This document shows positions 17,815 through 27,700 of a DNA stretch of 64,000 nucleotides, piece by piece; within the stretch, counting starts at the first letter, position 1; every line of letters starts with the position of its first letter. The notes beneath the pieces are model-generated. The model made no database searches. It worked only from the letters and a program-made list of their open reading frames with translations, and was not told where the DNA came from. The position numbers were made by a program, and so were the translations under genes. The stretch comes from Anaerolineae bacterium (lineage in GTDB: Bacteria; Desulfobacterota; Desulfobacteria; Desulfobacterales; ETH-SRB1). Where the stretch lies: assembly GCA_035529315.1 (NCBI GenBank), contig DATKWZ010000009.1:1-64000 (forward strand), written 5' to 3'.

Positions 17815-18483
17815 ATGTTTGTCAGCAAATCGATGACTAAAAAGATTATCACAATCAACAAAGATGCTGATATTTTTGAGGCAAGGGATAAAATGGCCGA
17901 GCATCGAATACGTCATCTTCCGGTTGTAACCATGGATTATCACCTTATCGGAATAGTTTCGGATCGTGATATTAGAAGCGCTATGCCTTTAAGCGATTAC
18001 AACAGCAAAAAAATGACTGCTAAAATTGCAAAACTCAAAATAAAGGACATAATGACAATAGATCCTGTTGCCATTTCTCCATTACATACCATTCAAGATG
18101 CCCTTGTGCTTATCCAGCAGACACGTGTTGGGGCGTTTCCTGTTGTAGATGAAAAGGGAAAGCTCATAGGTATTATCTCTGTGCGCGATCTTCTTCGCGC
18201 GTTTATCAATGTTATTGGTATGGAAGACCCCGGAATACTAATGTGCATCATTGTGGAAGAAAAACTCGGCCAGATGAAAAAAATTGTCGACGCAATAACT
18301 GAAGAAGGCATTTCTTTTGGAAGTATTATGGTAGCAAGATACTGGGATGAAGAAAAACGGGCGGTTTTTCCATATCTATTGACTCAAAACATAACCCCTT
18401 TAAAGAAAAAATTTAAAAACATGGGCTATGAGGTGCTTGACCCGATGAAATGGTATATTGATCAGCTGCCGAAAAACGACTGA
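17815..18483 (+). CDS. CBS-pair and ACT-domain protein, AcuB-like
   Basis: The 222-residue soluble protein has two CBS units: MFVSKSMTKKIITI with VVTMDYHLIGIVSDRDI, then IKDIMTIDPVAISP with VVDEKGKLIGIISVRDLL. About 60 residues with an ACT-like pattern follow. This is the AcuB architecture, in which CBS domains sense adenine nucleotides. ATG 17815 has GGAGGGG directly upstream; the GTG four codons earlier is part of that ribosome binding site. Its position after a deacetylase supports an acetate/acetyl-CoA control role, which is inference. Confidence 0.8.
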   Translation: MFVSKSMTKKIITINKDADIFEARDKMAEHRIRHLPVVTMDYHLIGIVSDRDIRSAMPLSDYNSKKMTAKIAKLKIKDIMTIDPVAISPLHTIQDALVLIQQTRVGAFPVVDEKGKLIGIISVRDLLRAFINVIGMEDPGILMCIIVEEKLGQMKKIVDAITEEGISFGSIMVARYWDEEKRAVFPYLLTQNITPLKKKFKNMGYEVLDPMKWYIDQLPKND

Positions 18484-18554
18484 AGCAGGCAGCTTTTATG
18501 TAAAATCAAATTTCCATTAAAGTTGGTTTTGCTTAAAAGGTTTTAAAGGTTAAA

Positions 18555-19394
18555 ATGCTTATAAAATGCTGGGGATCAAGAGGTTCCATTCCTGTTTCAG
18601 GTAAAGGATATCTCAAGTATGGCGGTGACACCGCATGTATAGAAATCAAGGCAAAAAGTAATGACATCATAATAATTGATGCCGGAACAGGGATTCGAAG
18701 GCTCGGCAATCAATTGATGGGAGAGAAAAACTCTACCTATAATATCATCTTTACCCATGCCCATTGGGATCACGTAATGGGACTTCCCTTTTTCAAACCT
18801 CTATATTCTAAAAGCGCCACTCTACGGATGCATAAATGTCCCTTTCACAATAAATTCGTGGAAAACATACTTCCCATGCTAATGTCTCCTCCTAATTTTC
18901 CTGTAAAATTCTCCAATTTAAAGGCAACTATATATTACGAAGAAGCATGCTCCAAAGAATTTAAGATCGGATCAGTATCTATAACCCCTATCCGTATCAG
19001 CCACCCCAACGGCGGCAGCGGATATAAATTCATTGAAAATAATAAAACTTTTGTTTTTCTGACAGACAATGAACTTGGTTTTGTCCATCCAGGAGGTCTT
19101 TCATATAAAGACTATCTGGAATTTTCTTCAGGTGCCGATCTGCTTATTCATGACGCCGAATACACGCCTGACGATTATGAAAACTATATAGGATGGGGCC
19201 ATTCTGAATATACTCGTGTGCTGGATCTGGCCTTTGAAGCCGGAGTAAAAAAATTAGGTCTATTCCATTTAAACCAGGAAAGAACAGACAGGGAAATGGA
19301 TGATATTGTCAAAAAATGCAATACCATCATAGCTGAAAGAGGAGAAAACCTTGAATGCTTTGGTGTTAGCAGCGATATGACCTTTGAGTTATAA
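18555..19394 (+). CDS. Metallo-beta-lactamase fold hydrolase
   Basis: The 279-residue protein begins MLIKCWGSRGSIPVSGKG, typical of a subfamily of MBL-fold phosphodiesterase-like enzymes. The metal motif THAHWDHVMGLPFF (HxHxDH) is intact, with later ligands ISHPNGGSG, LIHDAEY and GWGHSEY. No signal peptide is present, so it acts in the cytoplasm. The substrate is unknown; cyclic nucleotides or RNA ends are possible for relatives. It lies 71 bp after the AcuB-like gene and may share its transcript. Confidence 0.75.
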   Translation: MLIKCWGSRGSIPVSGKGYLKYGGDTACIEIKAKSNDIIIIDAGTGIRRLGNQLMGEKNSTYNIIFTHAHWDHVMGLPFFKPLYSKSATLRMHKCPFHNKFVENILPMLMSPPNFPVKFSNLKATIYYEEACSKEFKIGSVSITPIRISHPNGGSGYKFIENNKTFVFLTDNELGFVHPGGLSYKDYLEFSSGADLLIHDAEYTPDDYENYIGWGHSEYTRVLDLAFEAGVKKLGLFHLNQERTDREMDDIVKKCNTIIAERGENLECFGVSSDMTFEL

Positions 19395-19440
19395 ATATGA
19401 GACCTTGAACCGTGCACCTTGGAACCCTGAACCTGAGTAG

Positions 19441-20793
19441 TTACATGCTTTTCAGCTTTTTATACAGGTAGCTTTGCTTAACCCCTATTGATTCGGCTGT
19501 TTTTGCAACATTATTATCGTATTGCAAAAGTTTTTTTTGGATAAATGCTTTTTCAAAGGCCTTTTTTGCATCATTTAAGCAATCGATTATAAACAACCGT
19601 GATTCAACAAGCCCCAAACCTTGCCCAAGGTTTGAATTATATGGAGCCGGTATATCGGAAACATCAATTATATCGTTTCCCGCCATGATAGCCATCCGTT
19701 CCACAAGATTCTTCAGCTCTCTGACATTTCCAGGCCATGAGTAGGCGCATAAGGTATCGAGGGCTTCTCTGGTTATTTTCTTTCTTTTACTGTGATTTTG
19801 TTTTGTGCTTTCATCTAAAAAGGTTTCAACAAGAAGCGGAATATCCTCGCAACGATTCTTCAGGTTTGGGACTTCGATAGGTATTACATTCAACCGAAAG
19901 TAAAGATCCTCCCTAAAGCTTCCTTTTTCAATCTCCTTTTCAAGATCTTTGTTGCTGGCAGCAATTACCCTGGCATTGACGCTTAATGTTCTGCTTCCTC
20001 CAACACGCTGGAATTTTTGTTCCTGCAACACTCGAAGAATTTTGGCCTGTGTTTTTAAACTCATATCCCCTACTTCATCAAGGAAAATCGTTCCTTTGCT
20101 TGCCAGCTCAAATTTGCCTCTTTTCTTTTTGGTCGCTTCAGTAAACACCCCTTTCTCGTGGCCAAACAGCTCGCTTTCAATCATTTCTTCAGGAATTGCG
20201 GCGCAACTGACGCCAACAAAGGGTTGATCCGCCCTTGAGCTTAACTGGTGAATTGTACGTGCGACAAGCTCTTTGCCTGTGCCGTTTTCTCCTGTAATAA
20301 GTATCCATGCATCTGTCGGGGCTGCAATCGCTATCTGCTTTTTCAGCGCCACGGTTGGAGAGCTGTCTCCGTTTATCGAGTGCTTTTCTATTGTTTTTTT
20401 ACGAAGATATCTGTTTTCCTCTTCAAGCCTCCTGAAGTTTAGCGCATTATTAATCGCAACAATCACCTTGTCAATCGAAAGCGGTTTTTCAATTAAATCA
20501 AACGCTCCAAGCTTTGTGGCCTTAACAGCGGTCTCTATTGACCCGTGCCCCGATATTATTATTACCTGAATAAAAGCATTATTCTTTTTTATCTCCTTTA
20601 ATGTCTCAATTCCGTCGATACCCGGCATCCATATATCAAGCAAAACAAGATCCGGCGACTCGCTATCTATAATCTTTAAGGCTTCATAACCATTGGTTGC
20701 CGTTATGACCTCAAAACCTTCATCATAAAGCAGGCCGCTTAAAGACTGAACTATGGATGGTTCGTCGTCAACAATCAGAACAGATGGAAACAT
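19441..20793 (-). CDS. ntrX: NtrX-type sigma-54 response regulator with altered GAFTGA loop
   Basis: The 450-residue protein has a receiver domain (DD at 9-10, phospho-acceptor D53, K103 in EKP), an AAA+ domain with Walker A GENGTGKE (168-175) and Walker B TIFLDEVGDM, and a C-terminal Fis-type helix-turn-helix (AKTAESIGVKQSYLYKKL). The loop that normally reads GAFTGA and touches sigma-54 is GVFTEA at 215-220, so the key Gly is replaced by Glu. The protein may therefore act without sigma-54, or recognise a variant. It lies 26 bp downstream of its kinase ntrY, with AAGGAG before the start. Confidence 0.92.
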   Translation of the reverse strand: MFPSVLIVDDEPSIVQSLSGLLYDEGFEVITATNGYEALKIIDSESPDLVLLDIWMPGIDGIETLKEIKKNNAFIQVIIISGHGSIETAVKATKLGAFDLIEKPLSIDKVIVAINNALNFRRLEEENRYLRKKTIEKHSINGDSSPTVALKKQIAIAAPTDAWILITGENGTGKELVARTIHQLSSRADQPFVGVSCAAIPEEMIESELFGHEKGVFTEATKKKRGKFELASKGTIFLDEVGDMSLKTQAKILRVLQEQKFQRVGGSRTLSVNARVIAASNKDLEKEIEKGSFREDLYFRLNVIPIEVPNLKNRCEDIPLLVETFLDESTKQNHSKRKKITREALDTLCAYSWPGNVRELKNLVERMAIMAGNDIIDVSDIPAPYNSNLGQGLGLVESRLFIIDCLNDAKKAFEKAFIQKKLLQYDNNVAKTAESIGVKQSYLYKKLKSM

Positions 20794-20819
20794 ATTGCAA
20801 AACTCCTTCTATAAAAAAA

Positions 20820-23057
20820 TTACACAGGCAGTTCTATTACAAATTTGGCCCCCTGAGGCTGGTTATCCTGCACCTGTATCGTGCCGTTGTGATCAGCAAT
20901 AATCGTACTGACAATTGTCAGGCCTAATCCCATGCCTGTCTTTTTTGTTGAAAAATAGGGTTCAAAAAGATGCGTCTTGTCTTTATAAGAAATGCCCGGG
21001 CCATTATCAGCAACCTCTATCCGAACAATCTTTAAGATAGGATCGTTGGTCAATGTAATTAAAATTTTGCCGTTTGTCTTATTAATTGAAGCAATTGCAT
21101 TATCAACAAGATTAATCATAGCCTGCTTAATCTGCCTGCGATCAATATTTAAAGTCGGAATATCCTCTGTTATGCTGATTTTGAAATCTATATCTTGATG
21201 TCCTTCTTTGTATAGCGCCACGGTCTCTTCAATAATGGGCGGCAGATCGCAAAGCTCCGGATTTGCCGCCGGAAATCTTGCAAACGCGGAAAACTCATTT
21301 ACCAGGTTCCGGATCAAATCCACATGATCAATTATCATCTGAATGCATTCCTCAAAAACCGGTTCATTTATCTGCTTTGAATATCTTCTTTTTAGACGCT
21401 GAGCCGAAAGAGAGACCGGAGTTAAAGGGTTTTTGACTTCATGGGCAATCCTGCGCGCAACTTCACGCCATGCCGCAATGCGCTGGGCCTTTTCCAGTTC
21501 CGTAAGATCATCAAAGACCATTACTATGCCCATATGGTTCCCAGCGTCGTCTTTAAGCGCATTAACATGTATCATAAAACTACGCTGCTTTCCTTCTATT
21601 GTTAATCTAAGCGGAAGTGTGACATGATCCTCACGGGAGCTGGTCAGATTGTCGATTATTTCTTCCGCAAGGTTCAGATGCTGCTCTCTAAGCAGCTTTT
21701 TATAGTTTTTATTCAGCATGTCCTTTGGTCTAAGATTGAGCATCTTTTCAGCAGACTTGTTTATCGTTGATATAAGCCCGCTTGGGCCAAGAGTTATTAC
21801 TCCGGCAGAAACATTCTTTAATACTATTTCCATATACTGCCGTCTTTTTTCTATCTCAATGTTTTGTTCGCGAAGCATACCCGCGGAAAGCTCCAATTGT
21901 TCTCTGCTGATCCGCAAATCTTTTGTCATCTTATTAAATGAATCAACAAGAGTGCCGATTTCAGTATCAGCCACAGGGCCGATGCTGAACCCCAAATCTC
22001 CTTCCGCAACCCTTCGCGTCCCCTCGGCAAGCTCCATGATCGGTATTGTGATGGATTTCGCCAAATAAAACCCAAACCATATAGCGCAAAAAACAACAAG
22101 CAGCGCCACTATTGAAAGGGTTATATAATAGGTTGTCTGGATCGGTTTCTTAAGAAGTATTATCTGTTGATATTCCTCAAAACCTCTTGATATGGATGCC
22201 ATGTTTTCAGAAAGATCAGAGGCAATCAAAACCGACAATACAATAAAGCCTTCGGCATCTGTGTAATTTGCGCCAAAAGGAATAGTTCCGATCGTTCTTA
22301 TCAGCTCCCCTTCCGGAATTTTTTCAAAAACCGACCTTACCCCTTTTAGCTCCATATCCTTTTGAAAATCATCAGTAGGAATAATGCTGAAAGGCTCATC
22401 TTCCAGTTCCATGGCAAGAGCAAATGTAAGACGGTTTGTATTAACGCTATAAATTTCAACAGCATCAATATTAAATGCCCGCTGAACAACCTGAACATAG
22501 TGGGAAAGGGCTTTCCTTTTTTGTTCATCCAGAAGTTTTTTGGTGTTTATCTGGTAGGCTATTCTTTCCAGATAAAACCGGTTATTTTCTTCCGCATGAT
22601 CATACAAGCGCCTTCCTACAAGCAATGAGTTTTCAAGCGCCTGCTCTACTGGAACATTAAACCAAAATTCAATACTGGTTGTAATAAAGCTGATTGAAAA
22701 GAAAAAAAGTACAACCGTAGGCAAAAGACTAAGCGCAATAAAGGCGGCCACAAGTCTCGTGCGAAGCTTTGCCCCCATCACCTTGCGCTTTCTATCATAT
22801 AGCAACTTTACCAGATTTCTAAACACAAGAAATATCAACAGGATAAGCAGCAGCAAATTGATGTTGATTAATATGAACATCAATATTGTGTTGGAAACCG
22901 GAATCCCTGCCCCAAAATGTATTACCTTGTGCTCAGCAAAGGTCATGAGGGCAATGGCAAAAACAACTATGACAATCAGAATGCCTTCACGTTTCCGCCT
23001 TTTGAGTTCCTCTTCTAAGACATGAGATTTTGGGCTTTTGAATATATTATTGCTCAT
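20820..23057 (-). CDS. ntrY: NtrY-type sensor histidine kinase
   Basis: The 745-residue membrane kinase has N-terminal hydrophobic helices (near residues 28-45, 54-80 and 105-130), a periplasmic region of about 170 residues, another helix near 300-325, HAMP, PAS, the H box VARRIAHEVKNPLTPV, and N, G1 and G2 boxes (NLVDNAIASI, VADNGPGISY, GMGLGLTIV). It senses an unknown envelope or redox cue and phosphorylates NtrX. It sits directly after the DUF4390 gene, with lpxC further upstream. Length and order match NtrY. Confidence 0.93.
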   Translation of the reverse strand: MSNNIFKSPKSHVLEEELKRRKREGILIVIVVFAIALMTFAEHKVIHFGAGIPVSNTILMFILININLLLLILLIFLVFRNLVKLLYDRKRKVMGAKLRTRLVAAFIALSLLPTVVLFFFSISFITTSIEFWFNVPVEQALENSLLVGRRLYDHAEENNRFYLERIAYQINTKKLLDEQKRKALSHYVQVVQRAFNIDAVEIYSVNTNRLTFALAMELEDEPFSIIPTDDFQKDMELKGVRSVFEKIPEGELIRTIGTIPFGANYTDAEGFIVLSVLIASDLSENMASISRGFEEYQQIILLKKPIQTTYYITLSIVALLVVFCAIWFGFYLAKSITIPIMELAEGTRRVAEGDLGFSIGPVADTEIGTLVDSFNKMTKDLRISREQLELSAGMLREQNIEIEKRRQYMEIVLKNVSAGVITLGPSGLISTINKSAEKMLNLRPKDMLNKNYKKLLREQHLNLAEEIIDNLTSSREDHVTLPLRLTIEGKQRSFMIHVNALKDDAGNHMGIVMVFDDLTELEKAQRIAAWREVARRIAHEVKNPLTPVSLSAQRLKRRYSKQINEPVFEECIQMIIDHVDLIRNLVNEFSAFARFPAANPELCDLPPIIEETVALYKEGHQDIDFKISITEDIPTLNIDRRQIKQAMINLVDNAIASINKTNGKILITLTNDPILKIVRIEVADNGPGISYKDKTHLFEPYFSTKKTGMGLGLTIVSTIIADHNGTIQVQDNQPQGAKFVIELPV

Positions 23058-23082
23058 AATAGGTGCGAAAAAATTCCGGCTT

Positions 23083-23652
23083 TCAGTAGATAAAATCTAT
23101 TGTATACCAGTCTGTTTCAACGTCCCATAAAGAAACAAAGAACAGAATATAATGCAGATAAAAGGGAAGGGTTAGTTTGCCGAGCTCTGCCTTGGCTCTT
23201 ATTTGATACTGGCTGCCTTTCTGCAGGCTGCCAAGCGAAATAATTTTTAAGCTGTCAATTTCGGTCATCAGCTTTTTGGCCTCTTCAAAAGATTGTGCGA
23301 CAGACGGCTTATCCTTTTCCCATGACCGTGTAACAACAAATTCCTTCTTCAGGCTATTGTATTTAATCGTATGGGTTATCTTTATATCAGCCAGCTTAAT
23401 GTCAAACCACATATTGCGGGCCTGGTACAGGGTAATATAGAAGGAAAAGGTTGCCGGCACCCCTTTTAGAACAGCCTTTTTTATCTTATCATTAAAAGCC
23501 CCTTCGACATTAAGAAAAATCAAAAGATCATCGCGTGTGTTGGTGACAATTATATTGGTCAGCCCTGCCTCCGAGGCAAAGGCTGGATTTTGCATGATCA
23601 GCAATATGCAAAGAAATATGGTACTAATTTTACGGCAAATCAATGACAACAT
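23083..23652 (-). CDS. DUF4390 protein, exported
   Basis: The 189-residue protein has an N-terminal signal peptide (MLSLICRKISTIFLCILLI then MQNPAFASEA) and a mostly beta body with the family's end FVSLWDVETDWYTIDFIY. The function of DUF4390 is not known; it is found next to ntrY in related bacteria. The ATG at 23652 gives a good signal peptide but a poor ribosome binding site; a TTG at 23739 would add 29 residues. Context (lpxC, ntrYX) suggests an envelope-associated role, perhaps linked to NtrY sensing. Confidence 0.75.
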   Translation of the reverse strand: MLSLICRKISTIFLCILLIMQNPAFASEAGLTNIIVTNTRDDLLIFLNVEGAFNDKIKKAVLKGVPATFSFYITLYQARNMWFDIKLADIKITHTIKYNSLKKEFVVTRSWEKDKPSVAQSFEEAKKLMTEIDSLKIISLGSLQKGSQYQIRAKAELGKLTLPFYLHYILFFVSLWDVETDWYTIDFIY

Positions 23653-23768
23653 AATATATAAGCGGCAAACTAAAAAAGTTAAGGTGACAATTGAGGAAGA
23701 AAGTTTTCTGTTAATAACGGATACCTTCTTAAATGGCAAGTGATTTTAGAAAACAGGAGCTTTGTGCC

Positions 23769-24650
23769 TTATCCGGGCATTTTAACAACATCCTGTATTA
23801 TACTGGTTTCCCATGATTCTTTTTGGGCAAAGAATTTTTTCAAAAATGCATGATTAAAAAAATGGCCTGATCTGCTCACCTTAACATGGCCTAAAACCGG
23901 CATGCCGAGGAGAGAAAAATCGCCTATGCAGTCAAGGAGTTTATGCCGCACAAACTCATCCTTATACCGTAAACCATCTTTGTTGAGTATGTTTTCCTTA
24001 TCTATTACAATAACATTATCGAGCGAACCGCCTCGTGCAAGCCCAAAACTTTTCATCTCTTCATATTCATGCAGGAAACCAAAAGTTCTGGCTCTGCATA
24101 TTTCGCGCTCAAATACCTGGTCGGAAAGTTCTATGGTATAAGATTGTTTTTTAATCAGAGGATGATCGTAATCTATGTCGCATGTTATTTTAAATGAAGA
24201 TTCAGGATATATGCCGACAAATTTCCCGTTTTCTTTCAACTCAATCGGCTCTTTTACAACAAAAAAACAGCGTTGACCGGCTTGTTCCTTTATGCCTGCC
24301 GCAATTATTGATGAGGTAAATACTTCGGCGCTGCCATCCATTATCGGCATCTCGTAGCCGTCAATTTCAACCATAGCATTATCAATTGATAAACCTGCAA
24401 AGGTCGCCATAAGATGCTCTATGGTTGAAACAATAAATCCATCATATCCTATTACGGTTGCAAGGCTTGTATCCACAACCATATTAAAATGTGCGGATAT
24501 GCTCGGACAGTCTGGAAGGTCTATTCTTTTGAACTTAATGCCATGATTTATTGGCGCGGGCTTGATCGTCAGATTAACCTTTTTGCCTGAATGAATACCT
24601 ACGCCGGAGCAGTTGATTAATCCGGCAACGGTTCTTTGCTTGAAATGCAT
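23769..24650 (-). CDS. lpxC: UDP-3-O-acyl-N-acetylglucosamine deacetylase LpxC
   Basis: The 293-residue zinc enzyme performs the committed step of lipid A synthesis. Zinc and catalytic motifs are visible: STIEHLMATFAG (first His), RARTFGF, and FVRHKLLDCIGDFSLLG (His and Asp ligands), plus HFFNHAFLKK near the end. It confirms an outer membrane with LPS. It appears to be the first gene of lpxC-DUF4390-ntrY-ntrX, all leftward, with a 116-bp gap after it. A half copy of an inverted-repeat element lies just upstream and may carry or disrupt the promoter. Confidence 0.97.
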   Translation of the reverse strand: MHFKQRTVAGLINCSGVGIHSGKKVNLTIKPAPINHGIKFKRIDLPDCPSISAHFNMVVDTSLATVIGYDGFIVSTIEHLMATFAGLSIDNAMVEIDGYEMPIMDGSAEVFTSSIIAAGIKEQAGQRCFFVVKEPIELKENGKFVGIYPESSFKITCDIDYDHPLIKKQSYTIELSDQVFEREICRARTFGFLHEYEEMKSFGLARGGSLDNVIVIDKENILNKDGLRYKDEFVRHKLLDCIGDFSLLGMPVLGHVKVSRSGHFFNHAFLKKFFAQKESWETSIIQDVVKMPG

Positions 24651-24671
24651 ATAATTACTTGCTTTCTAATA

Positions 24672-24728
24672 TTTGATGAATTCGTAAAAAGTCATGTCCC
24701 AAGTCGTTGCGAGAAGTGCAGCGACAAA
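24672..24728. repeat. Partial copy of the GTAAAAAGTC-end repeat
   Basis: TTTGATGAATTCGTAAAAAG (from 24672) equals the left end of the element at 50026, and is followed by a GTCGTTGCGAG...GCAGCGACAAAGCGG core like that of the element at 757. The right end is missing. It fills the gap between carB and lpxC. Confidence 0.55.
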
Positions 24729-24734
24729 GCGGTC

Positions 24735-27700
24735 TTATTTGATATCCGCATGATAAGCCTGAAGAGATTTTACCCTGGTTTTTCCCGCTTTTCGAGCAGC
24801 AATGCCCTTGGCAGCTGCCAGCGCCGCAGCCGTAGTGGTAATATTTAAAATCTTATACTCGATCGCCGCCTTTCTTATATATGAATCATCATCCTTGCTC
24901 TCCTTTCCACTGGGCGTGTTGATAATCAGTTGTATTTCTCCATTTTTGACGGCATCCACAATATGCGGCCTGCCATATCCCAGTTTGCGGATAGTTTCCG
25001 ATTCAATGCCATGTTTTTGCAGAAAGTCATGTGTTCCATTTGTAGCCAAGATCTTGAACCCTAAATCACTAAACAACCGGGCCGGTTCCAGAACGCCCGG
25101 CTTGTCTTTGTCAACAACGGTAATAAGAACAGTCCCATCAATCGGCAGTGATAGTTGAGTTGCTTTCTGGGCTTTAAAATAAGCAAGGCCAAATGAATCA
25201 GCCAGCCCCAAAACTTCTCCGGTAGAACGCATTTCCGGCCCCAGAAGAGGATCGACTTCAGGAAACATTTTAAATGGGAGCACAGCCTCCTTAACACCGA
25301 AATAGGGGATATGTTTTGGTTTCAGATTGAGATCAGAGATTTTTTTGCCCATAACCACCTGGGTGGCAAGCCGTGCCATAGAGATATTGCAAACCTTGGA
25401 AACAATCGGCACGGTGCGTGAGGCCCTTGGATTGGCCTCCAGAATATAAACAGTGTCGTTTGTGATAGCATACTGGATATTCATAAGCCCGAGTACATTG
25501 AGCTCAATGGCAATCTTTTTTGTGTATTCGCAAATGGTCTCCAGGTGTTTCAAAGGGATGCTCACCGGAGGAATTACGCACGCGGAATCGCCGGAATGCA
25601 CACCTGCCAGTTCAATATGCTCCATAACCGTGGGAACAAAGGCATCGGTTCCATCGGCAATCGCATCTGCTTCAACTTCAATGGCGTTTTCCAGAAATTT
25701 GTCGATCATTATGGGGCGCTCCGGTGAAACATCTACGGCTGCCGACATATAATGTAAAAGCATTTCCTCGTCATAAACAACTTCCATGGCGCGTCCGCCC
25801 AAAACGTAAGATGGCCTGACTATTAATGGATATCCGATCCTTTCGGCTATTTTGAGGGCTTTTCCCGTGGTGCTGGCCATGCCGGATTCGGGTTGTGGAA
25901 TCCCCAGCTTGTGAATAACCTTACGGAACCGGTCCCGATCCTCTGCCAGATCTATTGTTTCAGGAGAAGTCCCTAAAATTTTGACACCTGCTTTTTCCAG
26001 GTCTCCGGCGATATTCAGGGGCGTTTGTCCACCGAACTGTATAATAACCCCTTCTGGTTTTTCCTTTTCATAAATACTTAAAACATCTTCAACAGTAAGC
26101 GGTTCAAAATAAAGCTTGTCCGAAGTATCATAATCGGTAGAGACTGTCTCAGGGTTGCAATTAACCATTATCGATTCATACCCTGCATCACGGATGGCAA
26201 ACGCGGCATGCACACAGCAGTAGTCGAACTCAATTCCCTGCCCTATACGATTGGGGCCTCCGCCAAGAACCATAATTTTTTTGCGGTCGCTTACCTCGAT
26301 TTTGCATGGCGCATTATAGGTGGAATAGTAATAGGCGGAGTTTTCAACACCGCTGACCGCCACAGATTCCCACGCTTCGACAACACCAAGCGAAATGCGC
26401 TTTTCCCTGATATCCTTTTCTGAAATCCCGAGAAGAAGGGAAAGATACCTGTCTGCGAATCCATCCTTTTTCGCACGGATGAGCATATCATCCGGAAGCA
26501 TCTTCCCTTTGTATGTTAGAATCTCTTCTTCAAGAGCCACCAGCTCCTTCATCTGTTTAATAAACCAGGGTTTAATATGTGTAAGCTCGTAAAGATCCTG
26601 GATGTCGGCTCCCTTGCGCAGAGCTTCATACATAATAAACTGGCGTTCGCTTGAGGGTATAACCAGCATATTCATTAATTCAGTTAGAGACTTTTTATTG
26701 AAGTTCTTGGCAAAACCAAGACCATAGCGGTTTATCTCAAGGGATCGGATTGCTTTTTGAAATGCCTCCTTGTAGTTTTTTCCGATGCTCATGACTTCGC
26801 CGACAGCGCGCATCTGGGTTCCAAGCTTATCTTCAGAGCCTTTGAATTTTTCAAAAGCCCATCTGGCGAATTTTACTACCACATAATCACCGGAAGGTGT
26901 GTATTTCTCAAGGGTGCCGTCACGCCAGTAGGGGATTTCATCCAGGGTTAGACCACAGGCAAGCAGGGCGGAAATAAAGGCGATCGGGAAACCGGTTGCC
27001 TTGGATGCCAGGGCCGACGACCTGGAAGTTCTCGGGTTAATTTCGATAATAACAACCCGGTCTGTTTTGGGATCATGCGCGAATTGAACATTTGTGCCGC
27101 CGATAACTTCAATCGCTTCAACAATGGTATAAGCATATTTCTCAAGACGCCTTTGCAGCTTGGGATCAATAGTCATCATCGGCGCGGTGCAAAAAGAATC
27201 GCCTGTGTGAACACCCATGGCATCGACATTTTCAATAAAGCAAACAGTAACCATCTGATTTTTAGCGTCCCGTACCACTTCCAGCTCAAGCTCTTCCCAT
27301 CCCAGGACCGACTCTTCAACCAGAATCTGGGTTATAAGGCTTTCATACAAACCGCGTTTAGCAATAATGCGAAGCTCTTCAATGTTATACACCAAGCCGC
27401 CGCCTGTGCCGCCCATTGTATAGGCCGGACGAATCACAACAGGGTAACCCAGTTCTGCAGCGACCTTTTCAGCCTCTTCGACATTGTTTACCGTTTGGCT
27501 CTTCGGCATTGCAATGCCAAGCCGCTCCATGGTTTCCTTGAAGGCTGTACGATCTTCTCCCCGCTTAATGGCATCAATATTTACACCGATGATCTTTACA
27601 TTATATTCATCCAGAACCCCTGCCTGCGCCAGTTCACATGATAAATTCAGGGCTGACTGGCCGCCTAAATTCGGCAGCAGGGCATCCGGCCGTTCTATCT

